Positions 24,239-31,232 of a stretch of 62,690 bases of DNA are shown here, one piece after another (within the stretch, counting starts at the first letter, position 1; every line of letters begins with the position of its first letter). Where the stretch lies: positions 152,286 to 214,975 of the forward strand of contig JAPUEL010000042.1 of the NCBI GenBank assembly GCA_027492545.1, written 5' to 3'. A program made the position numbers and the translations under genes. The stretch comes from Propionibacteriaceae bacterium (GTDB lineage: Bacteria; Actinomycetota; Actinomycetes; Propionibacteriales; Propionibacteriaceae). The notes beneath the pieces were generated by a model. The model saw only the letters and a list, made by a program, of their open reading frames with translations, was not told the DNA's origin and ran no database searches.

Positions 24239-27109
24239 TCAGCTCAGGGCGTCGGCCGCCTCGGCGATCTTCGCCTCGGCCGCCTCGACCTTCGCCTGGA
24301 AGTCCGCCAGGTCACCGTCGCGCAGCGACTGATCCGCCGCCTCGAACAGGCCCTGGGCCTCGTCGAGGAAGTTGCGGGCCCGCACCTGGGCATCCTCCGG
24401 CACCGACGGCTCGTCCGGGCCGACCGGGGGCTCCACCGTGGGCTGTTCCCCGGTGTCGGCGCCGGCATCGCCCTGGAACACCTGATCGAGGGCCGACTGG
24501 AGCGTCTCGCCGATGCCGATCTGCTCTCCGAAGCGCACCACGATGAACCGCAGCGCGGGATACGCACCCGTGGTGCCCGTCGTCTGCGTGGAGATCGGCT
24601 GCACATACAGCAGCCCGCCGCCCAGCGGCAGGGTGAGCAGGTTGCCGTAGATCGCCGATGCCGAGGCCCCCTGCCGGTTGAACGGCAACAGCTTGTCCGC
24701 CACCAGAGGGTTCGTCGCGATGAAGTTGTAGGTCTGTCCCGGGCCGGCGATCTGCTCAGCGTCCGACAGCTTGAGCACCCTCATCCGCCCGTAGTCCTCG
24801 GTGGTGGCGTCAGCGTTGACCGACATGTAGACGCTGAGGTTCTCACGGTCCTTCGGCACGAAGACGGTGGTGTTGGCGAAGTGCGGCGAGTCGTCGCCGG
24901 GCCAGCGGATGGTGAGGAAGTAAGGAGGCTCCTTGAGGCCCTGCTGCCCGGCCCGCACCGGGTCGTTGGGCACCTGCCAGATGTCGGTCTGGCGGTACCA
25001 GGTGTTGGGGCTGGTGGTGTGGTAGCGGCCGAGGACCTCGCGCTGGGCCTTGAACAGGTCCTGTGGGTAGCGGAGGTGCTCCAGAAGCTCCTGAGAGATC
25101 TCCGACTTCGGGGTGATGACGCCTGGGTAGACCTTCTCCCAGGTCTGGAGGATGGGATCGTTCTCGTCCCACTCGTACAGTGTCACGGTGCCGTCGTAGG
25201 CGTCCACGGTGGCCTTGACCGAGTTGCGCACGTAGTTGACCTGCTGTCCCATGAGGAGCCGGTCCGCCGAGGTTCGCGAGTCCGAGATGGCCTGCGTCCA
25301 GTCGCTGCTCGTGGAGTTCGGGAAGCTGTCGGTGGTGGTGTACGCGTCGATGATCCAGACGATCCGGCCGTCGACCACGCTCGGGAACGGATCCGAGTCC
25401 AGGGTCAGCCAGGGTGCGGCCTCCTGAACGCGCTGCACGGGCACCCGGTCGTGCAGGAGACGGGACTCGTCGTTGACGCGGTCCGAGAGCATCAGGTTGA
25501 TGTCGCCGAACCGGACGGCGAAGGCGGCGCGGACGAGCGGGTTGCCGATGTCCACGCCTCCCTCACCGGTGTAGGTGTACAGGGACTCCGTGCGGCCCTC
25601 GCCACCCGACGGCGTGTCCAGCTCGACCGGTTGCTGGCCCTCCGGGGACCCGACGACGATGTAGTAGTCGGTCTGCTCACCGAAGTAGATGCGCGGCTCG
25701 TGCTCGGGCAGCGTTCCCACGGTTGGGATGCCACCCGAGAAGAACACCGGCTCGCCGTTGGCCTCGCGCTGGTTGCCGTAGGCGGCCACCATCCCGTAGC
25801 CGTGCGTGTAGACGGTGCGGCGGTTGTTCCAGGTGTCGCCGGACTCGACGGAGTTCAGGTCGAGCTCGCGGACCGCGACCACCGAGTCCGTGGCCTTGCC
25901 GTCGATCACGTAGCGGTCGATGTCGAGCGTCTCGGGGAAGCTGTAGTAGCCGCGCACCTGCTGCAGCTGCTCGAAGGCGGCCGGGACCACGGTCGGGTCG
26001 ATGAGCCGGATGGCCGGGAGCGCCTCCGCGTCCTGCCTGAGCTGTCCCGCAGAGGCGGTGGTGGTGGCCTCGTAGTCCTCGATCTCCACATCCTCGATCC
26101 CGTACGCGTAGCGCGTGGCGGTGAGGTTGTTCGCGATGTAGGGGCGCTCCTTCTCCTCCTCATCGGGGGTGACCTCGAAGCTCTGCACGACCCACGGGTA
26201 CAGCATGGCCAGGAGGAGCGTGGAGATCACCAGGAGCGCGATGGAGGCCCCGGGCACGCTCCATCGGATCTTCCACGCGTTGACGAACGCCAGGATGGCC
26301 ACGATGACGCAGATGGCGGCGATGATGGCGGCCACGGGCACGCGGGTGGTGAAATCCGTGTAGCCGAGGCCCGTGAAGTTCTTGTTGGGGGTGACGCTCA
26401 GCCCGAATCGGTCCAGCATCGTGTTCGCGGCGATCAGCAGCATGATGAGGCCCAAGAGGATCGACAGGTGCCGCTGGGCTCCAACCCCGGCCGCGGCGTT
26501 GCCCCGGCCGCGCAGCGCCGAGGAGTTGAGCGCACCGGTCATGAAGTGCACCGCGAGGGCGGCGAACGCCCCGGCGATCATCGCGAAGAGCAGGAACCCG
26601 ACGACGAACTGCAGCCACGGCTGAGTGAAGACGTAGTAGCCCGCGTCAAGGCCGAAGTACGGATCCGCCCAGTTGAACGGGGTGGCGTGCCACCAGGCCA
26701 GGAACACGTCTGTCATCCCGGAGGCGGCCATGCCGCCGAGGATGCCGATCACGACGGAGGGGATGGCCATGAGGACCTTGGACCTGCGGTCCAGGGCGTC
26801 GCGCAGCTGGATCAGGAACTCGGAGTCCAGGTTGGCCCGCCGCACCTTCGGCCGAAGCCGGTAGGCGATGACCATGTCGAAGAAGACGAGGGAGAACAGC
26901 AGCGAGCCGAACACGATGAACAGCCCCAGCCGGGCGGCCAGTTGCGTGGTGAACACGGTCTGGAAGTTGATGCTGCGGAACCACAGATAGTCCGTCAGTG
27001 TCCTCGAGACGATGACCGCCACGAGCAACAGCCCGCCGGCGATGATCACCGTCCAGAGAAGCGGACCGCGCCCGGTGGGGGCGTCGGGGCTTGCGGTGTT
27101 GGCGCTCAC
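24239..27109 (-). CDS. UPF0182 family large membrane protein
   Basis: 956 residues. The N-terminal third holds about seven membrane helices (LLWTVIIAGGLLLVAVIVSRTL, LGLFIVFGSLLFSLVFFDMVI, VLMAIPSVVIGILGGMAASGM, FVVGFLLFAMIAGAFAALAVHF and others). A very long extracytoplasmic domain follows, with family segments such as YPQDLFKAQREVLGRYH and NGEPVFFSGGIP. The end is acidic and low-complexity (AKVEAAEAKIAEAADALS). Function unknown; widely conserved in actinobacteria. GTG 27109 overlaps the PPA1309-like stop (GTGA). With the two upstream genes it forms a conserved membrane/protease operon. Confidence 0.9.
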   Translation of the reverse strand: MSANTASPDAPTGRGPLLWTVIIAGGLLLVAVIVSRTLTDYLWFRSINFQTVFTTQLAARLGLFIVFGSLLFSLVFFDMVIAYRLRPKVRRANLDSEFLIQLRDALDRRSKVLMAIPSVVIGILGGMAASGMTDVFLAWWHATPFNWADPYFGLDAGYYVFTQPWLQFVVGFLLFAMIAGAFAALAVHFMTGALNSSALRGRGNAAAGVGAQRHLSILLGLIMLLIAANTMLDRFGLSVTPNKNFTGLGYTDFTTRVPVAAIIAAICVIVAILAFVNAWKIRWSVPGASIALLVISTLLLAMLYPWVVQSFEVTPDEEEKERPYIANNLTATRYAYGIEDVEIEDYEATTTASAGQLRQDAEALPAIRLIDPTVVPAAFEQLQQVRGYYSFPETLDIDRYVIDGKATDSVVAVRELDLNSVESGDTWNNRRTVYTHGYGMVAAYGNQREANGEPVFFSGGIPTVGTLPEHEPRIYFGEQTDYYIVVGSPEGQQPVELDTPSGGEGRTESLYTYTGEGGVDIGNPLVRAAFAVRFGDINLMLSDRVNDESRLLHDRVPVQRVQEAAPWLTLDSDPFPSVVDGRIVWIIDAYTTTDSFPNSTSSDWTQAISDSRTSADRLLMGQQVNYVRNSVKATVDAYDGTVTLYEWDENDPILQTWEKVYPGVITPKSEISQELLEHLRYPQDLFKAQREVLGRYHTTSPNTWYRQTDIWQVPNDPVRAGQQGLKEPPYFLTIRWPGDDSPHFANTTVFVPKDRENLSVYMSVNADATTEDYGRMRVLKLSDAEQIAGPGQTYNFIATNPLVADKLLPFNRQGASASAIYGNLLTLPLGGGLLYVQPISTQTTGTTGAYPALRFIVVRFGEQIGIGETLQSALDQVFQGDAGADTGEQPTVEPPVGPDEPSVPEDAQVRARNFLDEAQGLFEAADQSLRDGDLADFQAKVEAAEAKIAEAADALS

Positions 27110-27624
27110 GCCTCATCACTCCTGAACGTGTCGACCAAGGCATCCGCCAGGCCGGGGACGAGGTCCTCGGCTCCCAACAGATCCTCGGGGTTGGTCACGA
27201 GGCGCGCCAATCCGTGGCGCGTCCCGTCCCGGAGCACACCGACGACGATGCGGACGTCGGCCTTCTCGGGGTGCGCGGCAACGAAGCTGGCCGCCTCATC
27301 GGGGTCCTCCGGGAGCGCCGACTCGTGCTCCGGGGGGAGAAAGGCACGCTCCATCGCCAGCGCGCAGCCCTCGACGGTGTCGGGCCAGAAGATCCCCCGA
27401 AGGCGCTCGACGACATCATCGGTGGCATGGAACTCGTCCTGCTCGATGGCGGTCAGCGCGTCCGGGTTGGCCTCCGGCACCCGGCCACGCAGCTGCGGTT
27501 CCACGTCCAGCAGGGTCTGTGTGGTGACCAGCGCGAAGAGGCGGGCCGGCTGGTCCCAGCCTGATGAGGAGACGTGTCGCTCGACGTCCATGAGACAGGC
27601 GATCAGCTTCGACGAATCAGCCAC
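27106..27624 (-). CDS. PPA1309 family protein
   Basis: 172 residues, no membrane segment. It matches the actinobacterial family named after Cutibacterium acnes PPA1309: WDQPARLFALVTTQTLLDVEP near the start, AIEQDEFHATDDVVERLRGIFWP, GCALAMERAFLPPEHE, and DVRIVVGVLRDGTRHGLARL. Function unknown. The GTG at 27624 overlaps the last codons of the PDZ gene by eight bases, with GGAGGTG inside that gene as its ribosome-binding site. Longer in-frame forms would run through the PDZ gene. It overlaps the UPF0182 start, so all three are translated as one unit. Confidence 0.8.
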   Translation of the reverse strand: MADSSKLIACLMDVERHVSSSGWDQPARLFALVTTQTLLDVEPQLRGRVPEANPDALTAIEQDEFHATDDVVERLRGIFWPDTVEGCALAMERAFLPPEHESALPEDPDEAASFVAAHPEKADVRIVVGVLRDGTRHGLARLVTNPEDLLGAEDLVPGLADALVDTFRSDEA

Positions 27625-28663
27625 AGGTGGGCACCTCCGCGGTCTTTCCTTCGTTGTTGAGTTGGAGCGCGGCGATCGCGTCCTTGAGCGTTCCGACCCG
27701 GACCAGCTGCACGTCAGTGTCGAGATTGCCGACGTCTGCACAGTTGTCCTCCGGCACCAGGAACACGGTGGCCCCGTCCCGCTGAGCCCCCATGATCTTC
27801 TCCCGCACCGCGCCGATCCGGCTGACGCGCCCATTGGGATCGATCTCCCCGGTGCCGGCCACCACCGTCTCGTCGATGAGCGTGCCCTCGGTGATCCTGT
27901 CGTAGAGACCCAGCGCGAAGATCAGCCCCGCGCTGGGCCCCGTCACGTTCTGATCCACGCCGAACTGGACCTGGGGCGCGTAGAGGAATCCCGTGTCCAG
28001 GCTGATGCCCACCACGGGACGGCGCGAGTCCGTGTTGCTGGCGCTCGTGGTGACGCTGACGATGCTCTCCTGACCGTCCCGGAGGACCGTGAACACGACC
28101 ACGTCCCCCACCGCATGGGTGGCCACCTGGGCGATGACGTCCTCGCGGGTCCTCATCTCGATCTCGTCGACCATCGTGATGAGGTCACCCGGCTGCAGGC
28201 GATCCGCGCTCGGGCCGGAGAGCACCACGCTCTCCACCCGCGGCAGCTCGCTCACGGCCACCCCGGCCGCCCGGAGCGCCGCCACCGTGGCGTTGATCCT
28301 GGACTTGTCCATCATGGCGACCGCCTCGCTCTGCACCTGCGACGAGGTCTTGCCGGGCGGGTAGATGACCTCGCGCGGCATGGCGTCGGAGTCGTTGGCC
28401 ATGAACACGAAGACCGCCTCGGGGAGGCTGAGGGTCGAGTCCACGCGGGTGGTCGACACCGTCGTCATGAGCAGCTGCCCCGTCGTGTCGAAGGTGGGCA
28501 GCCCGGACACCTCGATGACCTGGGCGCCCTCCTCCGATGCGGCCAGCACGTCCACGGTCTGGCCGGGCCGCCAGGCCACGTAGGGCACCGGGATCACGAC
28601 CAGCAGCGCGGCCAGGAACACGAAGAGGAGTGAGGACACGATGGCCACCGCGTTGCGCGACAC
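27617..28663 (-). CDS. PDZ domain / Lon-like S16 protease, membrane-anchored (YlbL type)
   Basis: 348 residues. An N-terminal membrane anchor (AIVSSLLFVFLAALLVVIPVPYV) is followed by a PDZ domain (about 145-225, SVVLSGPSADRLQPGDLITMVDE) and a C-terminal Lon-type proteolytic domain. The Ser/Lys dyad is in VTGPSAGLIFALGLYD (Ser) and IGAVREKIMGAQRDG (Lys). The active site is expected outside the membrane. It is the first gene of the PDZ - PPA1309 - UPF0182 operon and divergent from the zinicin-like metalloprotease, as in mycobacteria (Rv3193c-Rv3195, from memory). Confidence 0.9.
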   Translation of the reverse strand: MSRNAVAIVSSLLFVFLAALLVVIPVPYVAWRPGQTVDVLAASEEGAQVIEVSGLPTFDTTGQLLMTTVSTTRVDSTLSLPEAVFVFMANDSDAMPREVIYPPGKTSSQVQSEAVAMMDKSRINATVAALRAAGVAVSELPRVESVVLSGPSADRLQPGDLITMVDEIEMRTREDVIAQVATHAVGDVVVFTVLRDGQESIVSVTTSASNTDSRRPVVGISLDTGFLYAPQVQFGVDQNVTGPSAGLIFALGLYDRITEGTLIDETVVAGTGEIDPNGRVSRIGAVREKIMGAQRDGATVFLVPEDNCADVGNLDTDVQLVRVGTLKDAIAALQLNNEGKTAEVPTCG

Positions 28664-28769
28664 CGAGCGCTCCCTCCTGACGATTTCTCTTCACCCTAGC
28701 AAGCGGCGACAAGCGGTCGCGCGGCGCTTGCACCATGGGGAAGAATGGGCCACGAGGAGGTCATGTTCA

Positions 28770-30110
28770 ATGCCCAACCCTGACCCGTTCGGATCGTTCG
28801 ACTTCGAGCAACTCCGGAAGATGCTGCAACAGATGGGCCTTGGCGACGCGGACCAGCTCAATCTTGAGGAACTGCTCGCCCAGGTCGCCCGGATGCAACA
28901 GTCCGGCCAAGGGCTGATGTTCGGCATGACCAACGCCGACCGGGACCCTGAGGCCGCCTGGCGGACCACGCTCACCGCGGCCAAACAGCTGGCGTCCGAG
29001 GCCGGGGCAGACCCGGAGCTCCGGCCCGAGGAGAGAGCCGCGGTCGTCGATGCCGAGCGGCTCGCCCAGGCCTGGTTGTCGCCGCAGACCACATTCCCTG
29101 AGACCGGACGGCCCGCCCGTGCCATTACGCGCTCCGCCTGGCTGGACGAGACCGGCGACGGGTGGCGGGCGGTCATCGAGCCCATCATCGACGGGTTGGC
29201 CGAGGCGCTCAAGCGTGGAACCGTCGACGATGCGGGCGGCGAGCTGGAACCCATGGGCAAGCTTCTCGCCCCCATGATGAAGCAGTCGGCCTCCCTCATC
29301 TACCGTGACCGCCTCAAGCGCGAGCTGGCCAGGGTTGCCGGGGACATCCTCACCGGCACCGAGATCGGCTTCAACCTGCTGGGCTCGCCCGGTGTCGTCA
29401 TCCTCCCGGCGAACGTGGCGCAGTTCACGCAGGATCTGGACGCCAGCGAGCGTGATGTCACATTGTTCCTCCTCCTTCGCGAGGCGGCCAGGCAGCGCCT
29501 GTTCCACCACGTCGCGTGGTTGTCGCCACAGCTGAGCGCGCTCCTGGGGCACTTCGCGCGGGAGATCACCATCGACTTCGACGCCATCGCGAGTCAGTTC
29601 CAGCCGGAGAACCTGCAGAACCTGTCCATCGAGGACGTCGTGGCGGTGGGCGAGTCCGTGCGCGGCTCCTTCTTCCAGCCGGCCAGCACCCCCACGCAGA
29701 TCGAGATCCTGCAACGCCTGGAGGTCCTGCTGGCGCTCGTGGAGGGCTGGGTTGACCATGTCGTCGGCCGCGCAACCGCGCCGTGGATGCCGAACGCGCC
29801 GCAGCTGGAGGAGGTCCTGCACCGGCGCCGCGCCTCCGCGACGCCGGTGAGCAGCGTCTTCGCCGAGTTGCTTGGCCTCGACCTGCGTCCCCGTCTGGTC
29901 CGCGACGCCAAGAACCTCTGGGCCGCCGTCGAACACCACCGGGGCGCAGAGGGCCGAGACGCCGTGTGGCGACACCCGGACCTTCTCCCCACGGCGGGAC
30001 ACCTCGCCGACCCACTGTCCTTCGCCGCCGGGGAGTCCCGCTCCGACGAGCGGGTTGAGGACGACATGGATGCGGAACTGCGGCGGCTCCTCGAGGGGCC
30101 CGGGGCCTGA
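28770..30110 (+). CDS. zinicin-like metalloprotease family protein (DUF2342)
   Basis: 446 residues. After an N-terminal segment rich in Gln/Leu (LRKMLQQMGLGDADQLNLEELLAQV) comes the conserved body of the actinobacterial zinc-dependent metalloprotease family. This includes GTEIGFNLLGSPGVVILPANV, FLLLREAARQRLFHHVAWLSPQL and LLALVEGWVDHVVGRAT; the last stands where HExxH-like ligands are expected. Proteolytic activity is inferred from family and not shown. ATG 28770 follows GAGGAGG; an overlapping out-of-frame ATG at 28763 is rejected. No signal peptide, so cytosolic. Confidence 0.82.
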   Translation: MPNPDPFGSFDFEQLRKMLQQMGLGDADQLNLEELLAQVARMQQSGQGLMFGMTNADRDPEAAWRTTLTAAKQLASEAGADPELRPEERAAVVDAERLAQAWLSPQTTFPETGRPARAITRSAWLDETGDGWRAVIEPIIDGLAEALKRGTVDDAGGELEPMGKLLAPMMKQSASLIYRDRLKRELARVAGDILTGTEIGFNLLGSPGVVILPANVAQFTQDLDASERDVTLFLLLREAARQRLFHHVAWLSPQLSALLGHFAREITIDFDAIASQFQPENLQNLSIEDVVAVGESVRGSFFQPASTPTQIEILQRLEVLLALVEGWVDHVVGRATAPWMPNAPQLEEVLHRRRASATPVSSVFAELLGLDLRPRLVRDAKNLWAAVEHHRGAEGRDAVWRHPDLLPTAGHLADPLSFAAGESRSDERVEDDMDAELRRLLEGPGA

Positions 30111-30137
30111 ATCGGGCCAACCCCGTGGTGCCTCACT

Positions 30138-30177
30138 GTCAAGTCCCTTGACGCGGCGGAGCGTGCCGCGCTTAACT
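30138..30177 (+). promoter_or_regulatory. promoter with operator-like palindrome upstream of the DUF5679 gene
   Basis: TTGACG (30148-30153), spacer 18, TTAACT (30172-30177). The -35 overlaps the right arm of a perfect inverted repeat GTCAAG-tcc-CTTGAC (30138-30152). Transcription would begin near 30184, just before a 9-bp stem (30187-30195 with 30230-30238) enclosing 34 nt. This may be a regulated long leader or a small RNA. Confidence 0.45.
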
Positions 30178-30263
30178 TGCCCCGGTGAGTCCCGGTGGCT
30201 CGTTGCGCAGGGGAAGGCGGAGCGGGCAGCCGGGACTCCACCGTGTCCGGACGGTGTGTCTCA

Positions 30264-30292
30264 TTGTGAGCGCTCCGGGCGGCGCCTAGAGT
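30264..30292 (+). promoter_or_regulatory. sigma-70 type promoter of the DUF5679 gene
   Basis: TTGTGA (30264-30269), spacer 17, TAGAGT (30287-30292). It gives a leader of about 40 nt before the ATG at 30340, with an excellent AAGGAGGAAAAC ribosome-binding site. Confidence 0.6.
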
Positions 30293-30339
30293 GAACGCGG
30301 TTGCTGAAATCGGCAACCACCCCGAACAAGGAGGAAAAC

Positions 30340-30501
30340 ATGACTGCGGAGATCTGGGAAGGCTCGTTCTACTGCGTGAAGTGCAAGGCGAAGCGCGACG
30401 CGAAGGGCGAGGTCGTGGTCAATGCCAAGGGCACCAAGATGGCCAAGGGCAAGTGCCCCGAGTGCGGTACCAACCTCAACCGCATCCTCGGCAAGGCCTG
30501 A
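30340..30501 (+). CDS. DUF5679 domain zinc-ribbon protein (53 residues)
   Basis: 53 residues with two CxxC knuckles: YCVKCKAKRDAKG (C12, C15) and KCPECGTNLNRILGKA (near residues 39-42), forming a compact zinc ribbon. This is the actinobacterial DUF5679 family (Rv3196A-like, from memory), of unknown function. The start follows a perfect GGAGG. It lies between the metalloprotease and the uvrD2 region, as in other actinobacteria. A 13-bp hairpin terminator lies 32 bp past the stop, so it is monocistronic. Confidence 0.9.
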   Translation: MTAEIWEGSFYCVKCKAKRDAKGEVVVNAKGTKMAKGKCPECGTNLNRILGKA

Positions 30502-30532
30502 GCGCGGCAGCAGCACGCCCGTTGAGGGCGTT

Positions 30533-30567
30533 CAATGGGGCGGTGGCCACTGTGCACCGCCCCATTG
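30533..30567 (+). terminator. hairpin terminator after the DUF5679 gene
   Basis: Perfect 13-bp inverted repeat (CAATGGGGCGGTG at 30533-30545 with its complement at 30555-30567), 9-nt loop. Followed by CTCTGCC, no U run. Confidence 0.65.
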
Positions 30568-30611
30568 CTCTGCCCGCTCCCAGTCCGTCCCACGGAACCG
30601 GGAGTCACCTC

Positions 30612-30663
30612 GTGTTGTCCGAGGCCCGTGAGGTGTTGTCCGTGTGCCGCGAGGTGTAGTCCG
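30612..30663. repeat. three 21-bp-spaced direct repeats
   Basis: GTGTTGTCCG at 30612, 30633 and (GTGTAGTCCG) at 30654, each copy followed by a GC-rich 11-mer ending GAG in the first two. The period is exactly 21 bp, two helical turns, 50 bp upstream of the gene at 30714. Nothing in the stretch 30502-30713 looks coding, so these may be stacked binding sites for a regulator. Confidence 0.55.
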
Positions 30664-30713
30664 ATCCCCCCACAGGGGTACCTCTGGCACATCCCACCGG
30701 TCAGTGTGGGCGC

Positions 30714-31232
30714 ATGCACACCGTTCAGGTCGCCGTCGTGGGCAACCCCCTCGACACCCGCCCCCTCGCCATCGCCCTGCGCCGGGCACAGCTGCACGCA
30801 GTGCCGACCACGCCCGAGACCGCACTCCGCTCCCCCGGAACCATGCTGGGCGCGGCCCTGACCGTGTTTGTCGGACCGCCGGGCGCTCATCCCATGCTCG
30901 AGACCGAGCTCTACGAGGCGGGCCAGGGCGCCCTGCATGTCGCCTGGGACACCCGCGCTGCCCAGGTGGGCCCGTTCGTGGCCCCGGGGCATGGCCCTTG
31001 CCCCGCGTGCCTGGGCCATGACCATGCACCCCAGCTGCAAACCGGTGGCGCGCACCGCGCGCTGGTGGGCTGGGCCGGTTCACTGGCCGCGCTTCAGGCC
31101 CATGCCATCGTCAGGGGCAGCACGGACCTGGTGGGGGTCAGCTGGACTTGGCGCCTCTCGGCGCCGGGCCTGGGTGTGGTGGGCTGGAGGAAGCGAGCGG
31201 GCTGCCGCGCCGCGGGCTGTGTTCAGCCCTGA
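30714..31232 (+). CDS. ThiF/TOMM cyclodehydratase-like protein, reduced form
   Basis: 172 residues. The middle segment VGPFVAPGHGPCPACLGHDH and the Cys-rich end (WRKRAGCRAAGCVQP) resemble the zinc-ribbon half of ThiF-like leader-binding/cyclodehydratase proteins that lie between the DUF5679 gene and uvrD2 in other actinobacteria. The ATP-binding E1-like half, with GxGxxG and Arg finger, is not recognisable; the N-terminus VQVAVVGNPLDTRPLAIALRRAQLHAV may be its remnant. No YcaO or precursor-peptide gene is nearby. A CAGTGT element six bases before ATG fits a leaderless start. It overlaps the convergent uvrD2 end by 10 bp. Family call is tentative. Confidence 0.5.
   Translation: MHTVQVAVVGNPLDTRPLAIALRRAQLHAVPTTPETALRSPGTMLGAALTVFVGPPGAHPMLETELYEAGQGALHVAWDTRAAQVGPFVAPGHGPCPACLGHDHAPQLQTGGAHRALVGWAGSLAALQAHAIVRGSTDLVGVSWTWRLSAPGLGVVGWRKRAGCRAAGCVQP

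Noticed and set aside
24881..28633. 1250-codon open frame opposite UPF0182, PPA1309 and PDZ genes
   Set aside because: Crosses three well-supported genes on the other strand, low-complexity V/H/R/D-rich sequence, no start site or family signal.
30111..30137. Riboswitch upstream of the DUF5679 gene
   Set aside because: No known aptamer core was recognised; only a simple stem and promoters are visible.
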